From Gelidibacter pelagius (GTDB lineage Bacteria; Bacteroidota; Bacteroidia; Flavobacteriales; Flavobacteriaceae): a stretch of 64,000 bases of DNA. The stretch's first letter is position 1, and each line of letters opens with the position of its first letter. The stretch covers positions 302,218-366,217 of the forward strand of contig NZ_JAGEVG010000002.1 in assembly GCF_017581925.1 (NCBI RefSeq), in the 5' to 3' direction. The translations under genes and the position numbers were made by a program. The notes below the pieces were generated by a model. It was not told where the DNA came from. It was given only the letters and a program-made list of their open reading frames with translations, and did not search any database. Shown here in pieces: positions 27,470 to 36,256 of this stretch.

Positions 27470-29476
27470 ATGAAAAAAATTACCTACCTACTTATTCTTA
27501 TCGCTTTTAATTGGTCCAATGCCCAAGATTATAGATTTGGTAAAGTCTCTAAGAGTGAACTTCAGGAAACCGCGTATCCTGAAAATCCAGAAGCAAATGC
27601 TGCGATTTTATTCCTAAATCAAAAAACCTATTACAATTATATACAAAGTGAAGGATTTGTACAGGTTACTGAAATATATAAACGTATTAAGATTTATAAC
27701 AAGGATGGTTATGATTGGGCTACAGAAGAGATCCAGCTGAGAGATAATGGATCAAAAGGGGAAAATATCAGTAATTTAAAAGCAGTAACCTATAACCTTG
27801 AGAACGGAAAGATAGACGAGGCCAAGTTGAAGAAAGATGGCATGTTTGATGAAAAAAACAATAAATACTGGAAAACATCAAAGTTTACCATGCCAAATAT
27901 TAAAGATGGATGTGTTATAGAATTTGAATATAAGATTACATCACCGTACATAACTATTCGTGACATTAACTTGCAATATGGCATTCCTATAAAGGAATTG
28001 GATATGTATGTCAGAATTCCTGAATTTTATAATTTTAATAGATATGTTAATCCGAGAGCGGTCTATATCCCAAGAATCAGTGAATCTCAGGTTAACAGAA
28101 CAGAACATATTCAGACTAAGAGCAGATCAGGTTATGGTGTTTCAACTACAAGCTATTCCTCGAGGAAATGGGAGTTTAAGGAGAATAAAACCGAAATTAA
28201 ATTGTCAAATATTCCGGCGCTAAAAAATGAAAATTATGTTAGTAATCTAAATACTTACAGAACAAAATTAATATGGGAATATGCCTTTTCTAAAGATCCT
28301 GGCGGTCAAATTACAAATTATGCATCCACATGGGATGAGGTGACCAAGACAATTTTTGAGGATAGAGACTTTGGAGGTCAGTTAAAACAGGGCAATTATT
28401 TTGAAAAGGATATTTCTTCATTGATCGAAGGTGTCACTAATGATTCTGAAAAAATCAACCTCATTTATAATTTTGTAAAATCGAAAGTTAAGTGGAATGA
28501 TTATAACGGATACACCACAGATAATGGCGTGAAAACAGCTTATAAAGAGGGAGTTGGTAATGTGGCGGATATTAATTTAATGCTCACTGCCATGTTGCGA
28601 TATGCCAAAATAAATGCCAATCCCATGTTGATCAGTACGCGAAGTAATGATATTCCGTTATTTCCTGCAACAGGTGGCTTTAATTATGTTGTTGCCGCGG
28701 TAGAAGTGCCCAATGATGTCATTGTTTTGGATGCCACCGATAAATTTGCGACGCCCAATGTACTTCCAGTAAGAGCAATCAATTGGCAGGGCAGGATTAT
28801 TAGAGAAGCTGGCAGTTCAGCTTGGTTTGATCTAAAACCTAAAGAAATCGTAAAAGAGAGCATTTCCTTAAATGCCAAAATTAACGATGATCTATCTATT
28901 GATGGTAAGATAGGAGGTCTTATGACCTCATTTGCAGCCAAGAACTTCAGAGGTAAATATCAAAATTATAATGCTGAAGAAAAATTGATGGCTATTGAAA
29001 AGGATAAAGGTGAAATAGAAGTGTCAAATTATGAGATTACTGATATGGAGGTTATAGATAATCCGATAATGTATGTTTATGATTACAATCTGAAGAGTGG
29101 GATAGAGCAAATAGGCGATAAGGTATTCCTGACACCAATGTTGTTTTTTGCTCCAAAAGAAAACCCGTTTAAGGATGACAAAAGAGAGTATCCTATTGAT
29201 TTTGTGTATTCATTTAACGAGAGATACACAATTAACATGATGATTCCTGATGGCTATGTTGTGGAATCCATACCAGAAAGTACCGTAGTTCAATTTCATG
29301 GAAATGCAGGTGAGTTTAAGTATATAGCAAAGGAAAATGGTAGGATGCTCCAGTTTTTAGTTATTTTGGATATCAACCAGTCCCTTATTCTTCCAAATGA
29401 ATATTCTGATTTTAAACAATTTTATCAGCTGATGGTAGAAAAGCAAACCGAAAAAGTAGTGTTAAAAAAAATATAA
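27470..29476 (+). CDS. DUF3857 protein with degenerate transglutaminase core (copy B2)
   Basis: A 668-residue duplicate of the gene at 24809, alike along its full length. They share the same signal peptide type, the same GVGNVADINLML with Val at the catalytic Cys position and the same FNYVV with Tyr for His. Both end in EKQTEKVVLKKI. The main differences lie around residues 215-235, where serine-rich sequence replaces the copy B segment. It sits behind a promoter and start context derived from copy A, not from copy B, so its expression may differ from that of its parent. Function is unknown. Confidence 0.8.
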   Translation: MKKITYLLILIAFNWSNAQDYRFGKVSKSELQETAYPENPEANAAILFLNQKTYYNYIQSEGFVQVTEIYKRIKIYNKDGYDWATEEIQLRDNGSKGENISNLKAVTYNLENGKIDEAKLKKDGMFDEKNNKYWKTSKFTMPNIKDGCVIEFEYKITSPYITIRDINLQYGIPIKELDMYVRIPEFYNFNRYVNPRAVYIPRISESQVNRTEHIQTKSRSGYGVSTTSYSSRKWEFKENKTEIKLSNIPALKNENYVSNLNTYRTKLIWEYAFSKDPGGQITNYASTWDEVTKTIFEDRDFGGQLKQGNYFEKDISSLIEGVTNDSEKINLIYNFVKSKVKWNDYNGYTTDNGVKTAYKEGVGNVADINLMLTAMLRYAKINANPMLISTRSNDIPLFPATGGFNYVVAAVEVPNDVIVLDATDKFATPNVLPVRAINWQGRIIREAGSSAWFDLKPKEIVKESISLNAKINDDLSIDGKIGGLMTSFAAKNFRGKYQNYNAEEKLMAIEKDKGEIEVSNYEITDMEVIDNPIMYVYDYNLKSGIEQIGDKVFLTPMLFFAPKENPFKDDKREYPIDFVYSFNERYTINMMIPDGYVVESIPESTVVQFHGNAGEFKYIAKENGRMLQFLVILDINQSLILPNEYSDFKQFYQLMVEKQTEKVVLKKI

Positions 29477-29795
29477 GTTGAAATAATTTTTTTTAGTTCA
29501 AAGTTTAGGATTCATATGAATTGTTCATTTCGGCATTAGTGAATCACCAATCAATTTAGGATTTCCTTCATGAAACTTCGTACTACTTTGTGTCACTTTG
29601 TGGAATAGCTTTTCTATTTTCGTTAATCGTTAATTAAAAATCATCAATCCTCAAATCTTTGTGAAACTTCGTGCTTCTTTTATGGAGCTTTGTGAAATAG
29701 CTTTTCTATTTTCGTAAATCGTAAATCACGCCTCCGCGAATGCTGCGGAATGGCAGGTGAAAATCGTCAATCGTAAATCAAAAATCGTAAATCCA
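29477..29795. other. Intergenic region with tandem approximate duplication
   Basis: About 320 bases with no credible gene. Two similar stretches (about 29568-29632 and 29658-29726) share TGTGAAACTTCGT, TTTGTGRAATAGC and TTTTCTATTTTCGT. They are followed by a GC-rich inverted repeat (29729-29757) related to 18199-18230 and by short AAATCGTAAATC repeats up to the aroA start. Confidence 0.6.
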
Positions 29796-31058
29796 ATGTT
29801 GTTAGCTCTTCATAAATCTACCATTGTAGATAATCCCCCAAAAATTGTCATTACAGGTTCAAAAAGTGAGTCGAATCGATTGTTATTATTACAAGCACTT
29901 TATCCAGAGCTAAAGATTCAAAATGTCTCCAATTCTGACGATTCCGAAGTAATGCAAGAAGCATTAAAATCGACGTCAAACCTTATTGATATTTCTCATG
30001 CTGGTACGGCAATGCGATTTTTGACTGCTTTTTTTGCGACACAGGAAGGAAGAGAAGTTGTCATTACGGGATCAGCGAGAATGAAAGAACGTCCGATACA
30101 GGTATTGGTTGAAACCTTAAAAACGTTGGGTGCCGATATCTCTTATTTGGAAACTGAAGGCTGTCCACCGTTAAAAATCAATGGTAAATTGTTGTCTAAA
30201 GAGAAAGTGTCTTTAAAAGCCAATGTAAGCAGTCAATATATTTCTGCGCTATTATTGATAGCCCCAAAACTGAAAAATGGTTTGGAATTAACCTTAGAGG
30301 GAGAAATTACGTCAGTGCCATATATCAATATGACCTTGAATTTGCTCAATCAAATTGGAGTGAAAACCTCCTTTGAGAATAATAAAATAAAGATCAATCC
30401 GCTTGCGAATCTAGGCGCTCAACAAAGGGATTTAACGGTAGAAAGTGATTGGTCATCAGTATCTTATTTTTATAGTATTGTGGCATTAAGTGCTGTGGGG
30501 ACTAAAATCACTTTATCCTCTTACAAAAAGGCCAGTTTGCAGGGCGATTCTGTTTTGTCCGAAATCTATACTGATTTTGGTGTGGAAACAAAATTTGGAG
30601 ACCATACGATCACACTTTTAAAAAAATCAGAATGTCAGCTGAAAACTATGACTTGCGATCTTAAAAACGCTCCTGATATTGCCCAAACCATCGCCGCAAC
30701 CTGTTTTGGACTCGGAATAGGCTGTTATTTAACGGGTTTACATACTTTGAAAATTAAAGAAACGGACAGGCTTGTAGCTCTGAAAACAGAACTTGAAAAG
30801 TTAGGTGCAACAGTTTCCATCACAGAAAATAGTTTGTCATTAGAACCTAATCAGGTATTTAGTTCAGAAAGTAAAGACTTCACTACTCAAGGGTTAGGGG
30901 AGGTTATCGCTACTTATCATGACCACAGGATGGCCATGGCTTTTGCTCCTTTAGGTCTCAAAACAAATCTTCAAATCGAAGACGCGATGGTTGTTTCAAA
31001 ATCATATCCCACCTTCTGGGAGGACCTTAAAAGTGTCGGTTTTAAAATTACAAAATAA
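29796..31058 (+). CDS. aroA: 3-phosphoshikimate 1-carboxyvinyltransferase (EPSP synthase)
   Basis: Shikimate pathway enzyme joining PEP to shikimate-3-phosphate. The 420-residue protein shows ITGSKSESNRLLLLQAL near residue 20 (Lys and Ser/Arg substrate contacts), AGTAMRFLTAF near 70 (the family's NAGTAxR motif), SSQYISALL near 150 and DHRMAMAFAPL near 380. I chose ATG 29796 because the upstream GTG extension reads through AAATCGTAAATC repeats. It stands apart from the aromatic operon at 16-20 kb. Confidence 0.9.
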   Translation: MLLALHKSTIVDNPPKIVITGSKSESNRLLLLQALYPELKIQNVSNSDDSEVMQEALKSTSNLIDISHAGTAMRFLTAFFATQEGREVVITGSARMKERPIQVLVETLKTLGADISYLETEGCPPLKINGKLLSKEKVSLKANVSSQYISALLLIAPKLKNGLELTLEGEITSVPYINMTLNLLNQIGVKTSFENNKIKINPLANLGAQQRDLTVESDWSSVSYFYSIVALSAVGTKITLSSYKKASLQGDSVLSEIYTDFGVETKFGDHTITLLKKSECQLKTMTCDLKNAPDIAQTIAATCFGLGIGCYLTGLHTLKIKETDRLVALKTELEKLGATVSITENSLSLEPNQVFSSESKDFTTQGLGEVIATYHDHRMAMAFAPLGLKTNLQIEDAMVVSKSYPTFWEDLKSVGFKITK

Positions 31059-31073
31059 TAAACGGTCATTTAC

Positions 31074-31105
31074 TTGACAAGGCCTAGTTTGAGATTGTAT
31101 CTTTG
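31074..31105 (+). promoter_or_regulatory. Promoter of queA
   Basis: TTG (31074-31076) and TATCTTTG (31098-31105), 21 bases apart, fully match the Bacteroidota consensus TTG-N17-23-TAnnTTTG. The leader to the queA ATG is about 130 bases long and holds no recognised riboswitch. Confidence 0.7.
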
Positions 31106-31241
31106 CAGCCTGCAAAAATCTATACAAATCGCATTGTGACGTACTTATGACTAAGTTCAGGGCGAACGATTTGATAGAAAAGGGTATTTTTAAGATTTGT
31201 TGGCAAACAGATCTGATCATTTAAAAAAAACACATAAATAC

Positions 31242-32291
31242 ATGAAATTATCCCACTTTAATTTTAAACTTCCTGAAGAGCTATTGGCTGAACATCCAAC
31301 AGAAATTAGAGATGAATCTCGTTTGATGGTCTTGGACAGAAAAAAACAAACCATTGAACACAAAATGTTTAAGGATCTCATTGACTACTTTGATGAAGGC
31401 GATGTAATGATCCTAAACAACACAAAGGTTTTTCCTGCCCGTTTATATGGCAATAAAGAAAAAACAGGAGCAAGAATTGAAGTCTTTTTATTAAGAGAAC
31501 TTAATGAAGAACAACGTTTATGGGATGTTTTGGTTGATCCAGCCAGAAAAATACGAATTGGTAACAAATTGTATTTTGGTGATGATGAAACTTTAGTGGC
31601 TGAGGTTATTGATAACACAACATCCAGAGGACGTACCTTGCGTTTTCTTTATGATGGATCGTATAAGGAATTCCGTCAAAAATTGACATTGCTAGGAGAA
31701 ACACCATTGCCGAAATACATAAAAAGAGAGGTTGAGCCAGAAGATGAGGAGCGCTACCAAACTATTTTCGCAAAAAATGAAGGCGCAGTTGCTGCACCAA
31801 CCGCAGGTTTACATTTTTCTAAGCATTTATTAAAGCGTTTGGAAATTAAGGGAATCGAATTTGCTGAGGTGACACTACATGTTGGATTGGGGACATTTAA
31901 TCCAGTTGAGGTAGAAGATTTGTCCAAACATAAAATGGACAGTGAAGAAGCTTTTGTTACCCAACAAGCTGCCGATATTGTCAATGATGCTAAAACTCGT
32001 AAAAAGAGAGTTTGCGCTGTAGGTACAACTGCCATGAGAGCTATTGAAAGTTCAGTATCATCAAGTGGTACACTGAATGAGTTTTCAGGATGGACCAATA
32101 AATTCATTTTCCCACCTTATGAATTTAGCATTGCCAATTGCATGATCACCAATTTCCATACGCCAAAATCTACTTTATTGATGATGGCTTCTGCTTTTGC
32201 AGGTCATGATTTTATTAAAAAGGCTTACGATGAGGCTGTTAAAGAGAAATACCGCTTCTATACTTATGGAGACGCGATGTTAATTCTTTAA
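31242..32291 (+). CDS. queA: S-adenosylmethionine:tRNA ribosyltransferase-isomerase
   Basis: Transfers the ribosyl moiety of SAM to preQ1 in tRNA, forming epoxyqueuosine. It has 349 residues. Typical motifs are [14 protein letters not shown] at the N-terminus, [15 protein letters not shown] near 54, [23 protein letters not shown] near 168 and the C-terminal [13 protein letters not shown] start at ATG 31242, which begins the family-typical sequence. A good terminator follows the stop. Confidence 0.94.
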   Translation: MKLSHFNFKLPEELLAEHPTEIRDESRLMVLDRKKQTIEHKMFKDLIDYFDEGDVMILNNTKVFPARLYGNKEKTGARIEVFLLRELNEEQRLWDVLVDPARKIRIGNKLYFGDDETLVAEVIDNTTSRGRTLRFLYDGSYKEFRQKLTLLGETPLPKYIKREVEPEDEERYQTIFAKNEGAVAAPTAGLHFSKHLLKRLEIKGIEFAEVTLHVGLGTFNPVEVEDLSKHKMDSEEAFVTQQAADIVNDAKTRKKRVCAVGTTAMRAIESSVSSSGTLNEFSGWTNKFIFPPYEFSIANCMITNFHTPKSTLLMMASAFAGHDFIKKAYDEAVKEKYRFYTYGDAMLIL

Positions 32292-32311
32292 TTGGCAGAT
32301 CAATATACTTA

Positions 32312-32343
32312 GGGCCTCATCTTTTTGGATGGGGCTTTTTTTT
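32312..32343 (+). terminator. Intrinsic terminator after queA
   Basis: GCCTCATC (32314-32321) and GATGGGGC (32328-32335) form an eight-pair stem with one G-T pair, followed by a run of eight or more T. Confidence 0.8.
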
Positions 32344-32376
32344 AGTCGGCAGTCAGCAGTCAGCAGTCAGCAGTAA
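32344..32376. repeat. Heptanucleotide tandem repeat
   Basis: About four copies of CAGTCAG/AGTCAGC in a row directly after the queA terminator, fading into degenerate TCAGTATTCAGTAGG. Similar CAGT-rich degenerate stretches occur at 18230-18262 and 22217-22270. Confidence 0.7.
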
Positions 32377-32540
32377 GCATTCTCAGTATTCAGTAGGCCG
32401 ATGTCTACAATTGTTCGAAAGTTTCAACTTCAATTTCATCTTCAATTTAAGTCTCAATTGGACGTTGTAACCGAACTTTCTCAAATTATACCCTGACCTC
32501 TTCGCAATTCGTCAAACCTTTCATTATTTTTGCATCATCA

Positions 32541-33581
32541 ATGGAAACAACAAAAAAAGACATACGCGCATTAACGAAAGAACAACTTCGAGAATTTTTC
32601 GTCGCACAGGGCGATAAAGATTTTAGAGGCAATCAAGTCTATGAATGGCTGTGGAACAAAGGCGCCCACAAGTTTGAGGACATGACCAACATTTCGAAAG
32701 AGACACGACTTATGTTGGAGGACAATTTTGTCATCAATCATATTGAGGTGGACCAGATGCAGCGCAGTAATGACGGCACCATTAAAAATGCAGTACGTCT
32801 GCATGATGGATTGATTGTTGAGTCTGTGCTGATTCCAACAAAGAAGCGTACCACCGCTTGTGTATCTTCGCAGGTTGGTTGTAGTCTCGATTGTAAATTC
32901 TGTGCTACTTCGCGTCTTAAACGCATGCGTAACCTGAACCCTGATGAGATTTTTGATCAAGTTGTTGCTATTGATAAACAAAGTCGATTGTATTTCAATA
33001 AACCTTTGACGAATATTGTATTTATGGGCATGGGAGAGCCTCTCATGAACTATAATAACGTATTGAAGGCTATTGACAAGATAACCTCACCTGAAGGTTT
33101 GGGGATGTCTCCTAAACGAATTGTGGTGTCCACCTCAGGGGTTCCTAAAATGATCAAGAAAATGGCCGATGACGAAGTCAAATTTGGTCTTGCCGTTTCC
33201 TTGCATTCTGCCATTGATGAGATCCGCACCTCCATTATGCCATTTAATGCAACGTTTCCGTTGGCCGATTTGAGGGAGGCTTTAGAGCATTGGTATGCCA
33301 AAACCAAAAACCTTATTACCTATGAATATGTGGTTTGGGATGGTATCAATGACACTAAAAAGGATGTGGAAGCCTTGATAGAGTTCTGCAGATTTGCACC
33401 CAGTAAAGTCAATTTAATTGAATATAACCCTATTGATGATGGCGAATTCCAACAAGCGGATAATGCTGCGATAGACATGTACATCTCCATGTTGGAAGCA
33501 AACAATATCACCGTGACGGTAAGACGCTCAAGAGGCAAGGATATTGATGCGGCTTGTGGACAGTTGGCAAATAAGTCTTAA
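32541..33581 (+). CDS. rlmN: Dual-specificity 23S rRNA/tRNA adenine C2-methyltransferase RlmN
   Basis: Radical-SAM enzyme methylating A2503 of 23S rRNA and A37 of some tRNAs. The 346-residue protein has the radical-SAM cysteines in GCSLDCKFCATSRL (CxxxCxxC, near 112-119). GMGEPLMN (near 163) is typical of the family, and the C-terminal AACGQLANK holds the cysteine that forms the methylated intermediate. A TATTTTTG box ends eight bases before the ATG, suggesting a very short or absent leader. Confidence 0.94.
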   Translation: METTKKDIRALTKEQLREFFVAQGDKDFRGNQVYEWLWNKGAHKFEDMTNISKETRLMLEDNFVINHIEVDQMQRSNDGTIKNAVRLHDGLIVESVLIPTKKRTTACVSSQVGCSLDCKFCATSRLKRMRNLNPDEIFDQVVAIDKQSRLYFNKPLTNIVFMGMGEPLMNYNNVLKAIDKITSPEGLGMSPKRIVVSTSGVPKMIKKMADDEVKFGLAVSLHSAIDEIRTSIMPFNATFPLADLREALEHWYAKTKNLITYEYVVWDGINDTKKDVEALIEFCRFAPSKVNLIEYNPIDDGEFQQADNAAIDMYISMLEANNITVTVRRSRGKDIDAACGQLANKS

Positions 33582-33705
33582 AAAAGCTGCATCTTGTTTT
33601 ATTTGTACTCATTATCGTATAAAACTCAGCTTTCTGAAAATTTAGATAGTATATCATTCCCATTTTTAGTACGTTTGTTATAGAAATACGCATGACGACC
33701 TCCAT

Positions 33706-34683
33706 TTGAAAATTGACGAACAAATAAAGCAGCCCATTGCCTATGAAATGGAACTTTTTGAACAAAAGTTCTTACTTTCCATGTCTTCTAAAGTGGCGCT
33801 TTTAAATAGAATTACAACCTTTATTGTCAATAGAAAAGGCAAGCAAATGCGACCTATGTTCGTGTTTCTCGTTGCCAAAATGGTCAATAATGGCAATGTT
33901 AGCGAACGAACCTACAGAGGTGCTGCGGTTATTGAATTGATCCACACTGCCACCTTGGTACACGATGATGTGGTAGATGATAGCAATAGAAGGCGGGGCT
34001 TTTTCTCGGTCAATGCCTTATGGAAGAATAAAATTGCCGTGCTTATTGGCGATTACCTACTATCTAAAGGCTTACTGCTTTCCATTGATAACAACGATTT
34101 TGATTTGCTTAAAATTATTTCCGTGGCCGTTAGGGAAATGAGCGAAGGAGAATTGCTTCAAATAGAAAAGGCACGTCAATTGGACATCACCGAAGATGTT
34201 TACTACGAAATCATTCGGCAAAAAACAGCAACACTCATTGCTGCTTGTTGTAGTCTTGGTGCGGCTTCTGTAAAACCCAATGCTCCTGATGTGGAAACCA
34301 TGCGTAAGTTTGGAGAACTCATCGGAATGGCATTTCAGATTAAAGACGATCTATTCGATTATGGTAATGAAGCCATCGGAAAGCCTACAGGTATCGATAT
34401 CAAGGAGCGTAAAATGACCCTTCCGCTTATTTATGCCATTAATAATTCTACTAAAAAAGAAAAGTCTTGGTTGATCAATTCGGTCAAAAACCATAATAAA
34501 GACAGAAAGCGCGTTAAGGCGGTCATTGCATTTGTAAAAAGCAAAGGCGGATTGGAGTATGCTGTTTCTAAAATGCTGGAATTTCAAGACGAAGCTTTGC
34601 TACTTTTAAATGCCTATCCCGAATCTCAATTTAAAGCATCTTTGCTGCTTATGGTCAATTATGTTATTGATCGAAAGAAGTAG
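33706..34683 (+). CDS. Polyprenyl (octaprenyl-type) diphosphate synthase
   Basis: Condenses isopentenyl diphosphate units into a long-chain polyprenyl diphosphate, for example the menaquinone side chain. It has 325 residues. The first Asp-rich motif is LVHDDVVDDSNRRRG (near 83-97) and the second is FQIKDDLFDYG (near 210). The start appears to be TTG at 33706: the sequence MKIDEQIKQPIAYEMELFE fits the usual N-terminus of the family, and the next ATG (33742) would remove it. The ATG at 33692 is out of frame and stops at once. Confidence 0.9.
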   Translation: MKIDEQIKQPIAYEMELFEQKFLLSMSSKVALLNRITTFIVNRKGKQMRPMFVFLVAKMVNNGNVSERTYRGAAVIELIHTATLVHDDVVDDSNRRRGFFSVNALWKNKIAVLIGDYLLSKGLLLSIDNNDFDLLKIISVAVREMSEGELLQIEKARQLDITEDVYYEIIRQKTATLIAACCSLGAASVKPNAPDVETMRKFGELIGMAFQIKDDLFDYGNEAIGKPTGIDIKERKMTLPLIYAINNSTKKEKSWLINSVKNHNKDRKRVKAVIAFVKSKGGLEYAVSKMLEFQDEALLLLNAYPESQFKASLLLMVNYVIDRKK

Positions 34684-34885
34684 GGGTTAAGCTTGAATCG
34701 CGAAGCACGTAGCACGAAGTAGTTCATGTTTTTAAAATAAGAGACATTTATTTAACAAGATAACCTATTGATTATGAACGGATTTATTCTTGTTTTTAAA
34801 GAATTCACTAAATAAATAATTCCCCAGGCAACCTTTTACACACTTTTTGCGTCTTTATAAATAGAAGACCTAATAGAACCAATTT

Positions 34886-35461
34886 TTGAAAGTCATTCAA
34901 TTACATAACAACAATATCGAGCTCATAAAAAAAGCAGCAAAAAACAATCGTGAGGCGCAACATGTGCTTTATGAAGTGCATGCGCCAAAAATGTTGAGTA
35001 TTTGTAGATATTATGTCAAGGATATTCAAAAGGCGGAAGAGGTGATGCTAAACGGTTTTTTTAAAGCTTTTGTTAATTTGAAAAACTTTAAGAATGAAGG
35101 CAGTTTTGAAGGTTGGCTCAGGAAAATCATGGTCAGGGAAGCTATTTCTTTTTTGAGGCAAGAAAAGAAGGTTGAGTTTTCGGTTGAAGATATTGAGGTA
35201 AATCATGAGCAGGTTAACAATATTGAAACGGCAATCGAAGTGAATGAGATCCAACAGCATATTGACGCATTGCCCGAAGGTTATAAAATGGTTTTTGTTA
35301 TGTATGCCATTGAAGGTTACAAACATCATGAAATAGCGAGTTTGCTGAATATCAATGAAGGCACTTCAAAATCGCAGTTGTTTAAGGCAAGACAGCTTTT
35401 GCAACAAAAGATCAACAAGTCGAACATTATAAATAATGGTACAGATGAAATGGGAAGATAA
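34886..35461 (+). CDS. RNA polymerase sigma-70 family (ECF-type) factor
   Basis: A 191-residue sigma factor. Region 2 is the AQHVLYEVHAPKMLSICRYYVKD segment (near 27-49) with LRKIMVREAISFLR (near 83). Region 4 has the helix-turn-helix YKHHEIASLLNINEGTSKSQLFKAR (near 149). It probably starts at TTG 34886, since MKVIQLHNNN fits the N-terminus of the family and no ATG is nearby. Its 3' end overlaps the next gene by 26 bases, a sign of translational coupling to a membrane partner, probably its anti-sigma factor. Confidence 0.85.
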   Translation: MKVIQLHNNNIELIKKAAKNNREAQHVLYEVHAPKMLSICRYYVKDIQKAEEVMLNGFFKAFVNLKNFKNEGSFEGWLRKIMVREAISFLRQEKKVEFSVEDIEVNHEQVNNIETAIEVNEIQQHIDALPEGYKMVFVMYAIEGYKHHEIASLLNINEGTSKSQLFKARQLLQQKINKSNIINNGTDEMGR

Positions 35462-36191
35462 TATAAAGGAAACGCTTGAGGAAAGAACAATCAAACCATC
35501 TACTACTTCGTGGGACACTTTAGCTGGCAAATTGGATGCCGCCGATAGAAACAAGAGTAAAACAATGTATTGGTGGATGGGTATTGCAGCTAGTGTTGTA
35601 GCCATATTATTTACGGTGAACGTTTTTTTTAACGGGAATAGCGCTGAGATTCAAAATCCAGTTATAGTAGATACGCAAGAACAGGTTGATGAACATCTCA
35701 TTCCGATGGAGAAATTGCCAGTGAAGGAACAATTAGCGACAACTCAACAAGATGATGAAATGCGCGAATCGGTTGAGAAAAATACAGCTAAAGAAGAGCT
35801 TCTAAAAAAACAGAATGATTTAACACTACCATTAGAGCAAAATAGTTCCGTTGCTAAAATCGAGAAAGAAATCATTGAGCCGTTAGATACAAATCTTCAA
35901 AATGAAAGTTTAGAGGATAAAAAAGTCTCTGAGATTGTAGCGCAAATTCAAGATCTAAAAAGTAAAGGTCAAACTGTTACCGATGCTGATATTGATGCCT
36001 TGTTAGTACAAGCTCAGAAAGAAATAAGATACCAGACCATTATCAATGAAGGTACATTAACTGTTGATGCAAATGCACTGCTACAGGATGTTGAATCCGA
36101 TTTACAGCAATCATTTAGAAATAAAATCTTTGAAGCTTTAAAAACAAGTTATGAAACCGTAAAAACTGCAGTTGCGGAGCGAAATAACTAA
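35436..36191 (+). CDS. Putative anti-sigma factor, single-pass membrane protein
   Basis: A 251-residue protein. The N-terminal cytoplasmic part MVQMKWEDNIKETLEERTI would contact the sigma factor encoded by the overlapping gene. One transmembrane helix follows (WWMGIAASVVAILFTVNVFF, about 47-66), then a long polar, Glu/Gln-rich periplasmic region. It lacks a zinc-binding HxxxCxxC motif. The assignment rests on topology and the overlap with the sigma gene, not on a clear family motif. ATG 35445 is an alternative start. Confidence 0.6.
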   Translation: MVQMKWEDNIKETLEERTIKPSTTSWDTLAGKLDAADRNKSKTMYWWMGIAASVVAILFTVNVFFNGNSAEIQNPVIVDTQEQVDEHLIPMEKLPVKEQLATTQQDDEMRESVEKNTAKEELLKKQNDLTLPLEQNSSVAKIEKEIIEPLDTNLQNESLEDKKVSEIVAQIQDLKSKGQTVTDADIDALLVQAQKEIRYQTIINEGTLTVDANALLQDVESDLQQSFRNKIFEALKTSYETVKTAVAERNN

Positions 36192-36195
36192 TCCA

Positions 36196-36215
36196 ATTCC
36201 TGCGAAGGCAGGAAT
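36196..36215. repeat. P2 palindrome
   Basis: ATTCCTGCGAAGGCAGGAAT, identical to the copy in the SAM riboswitch (7925-7944). It lies just after the putative anti-sigma gene. Confidence 0.88.
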
Positions 36216-36256
36216 CCCTATAGTCAAAATTAATCATCAATCAAAAATCGAACATT

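Noticed and set aside
31106..31241. Long queA leader as a preQ1 riboswitch
   Set aside because: I could not find the compact C-rich pseudoknot typical of preQ1 aptamers; no pairing stood out.
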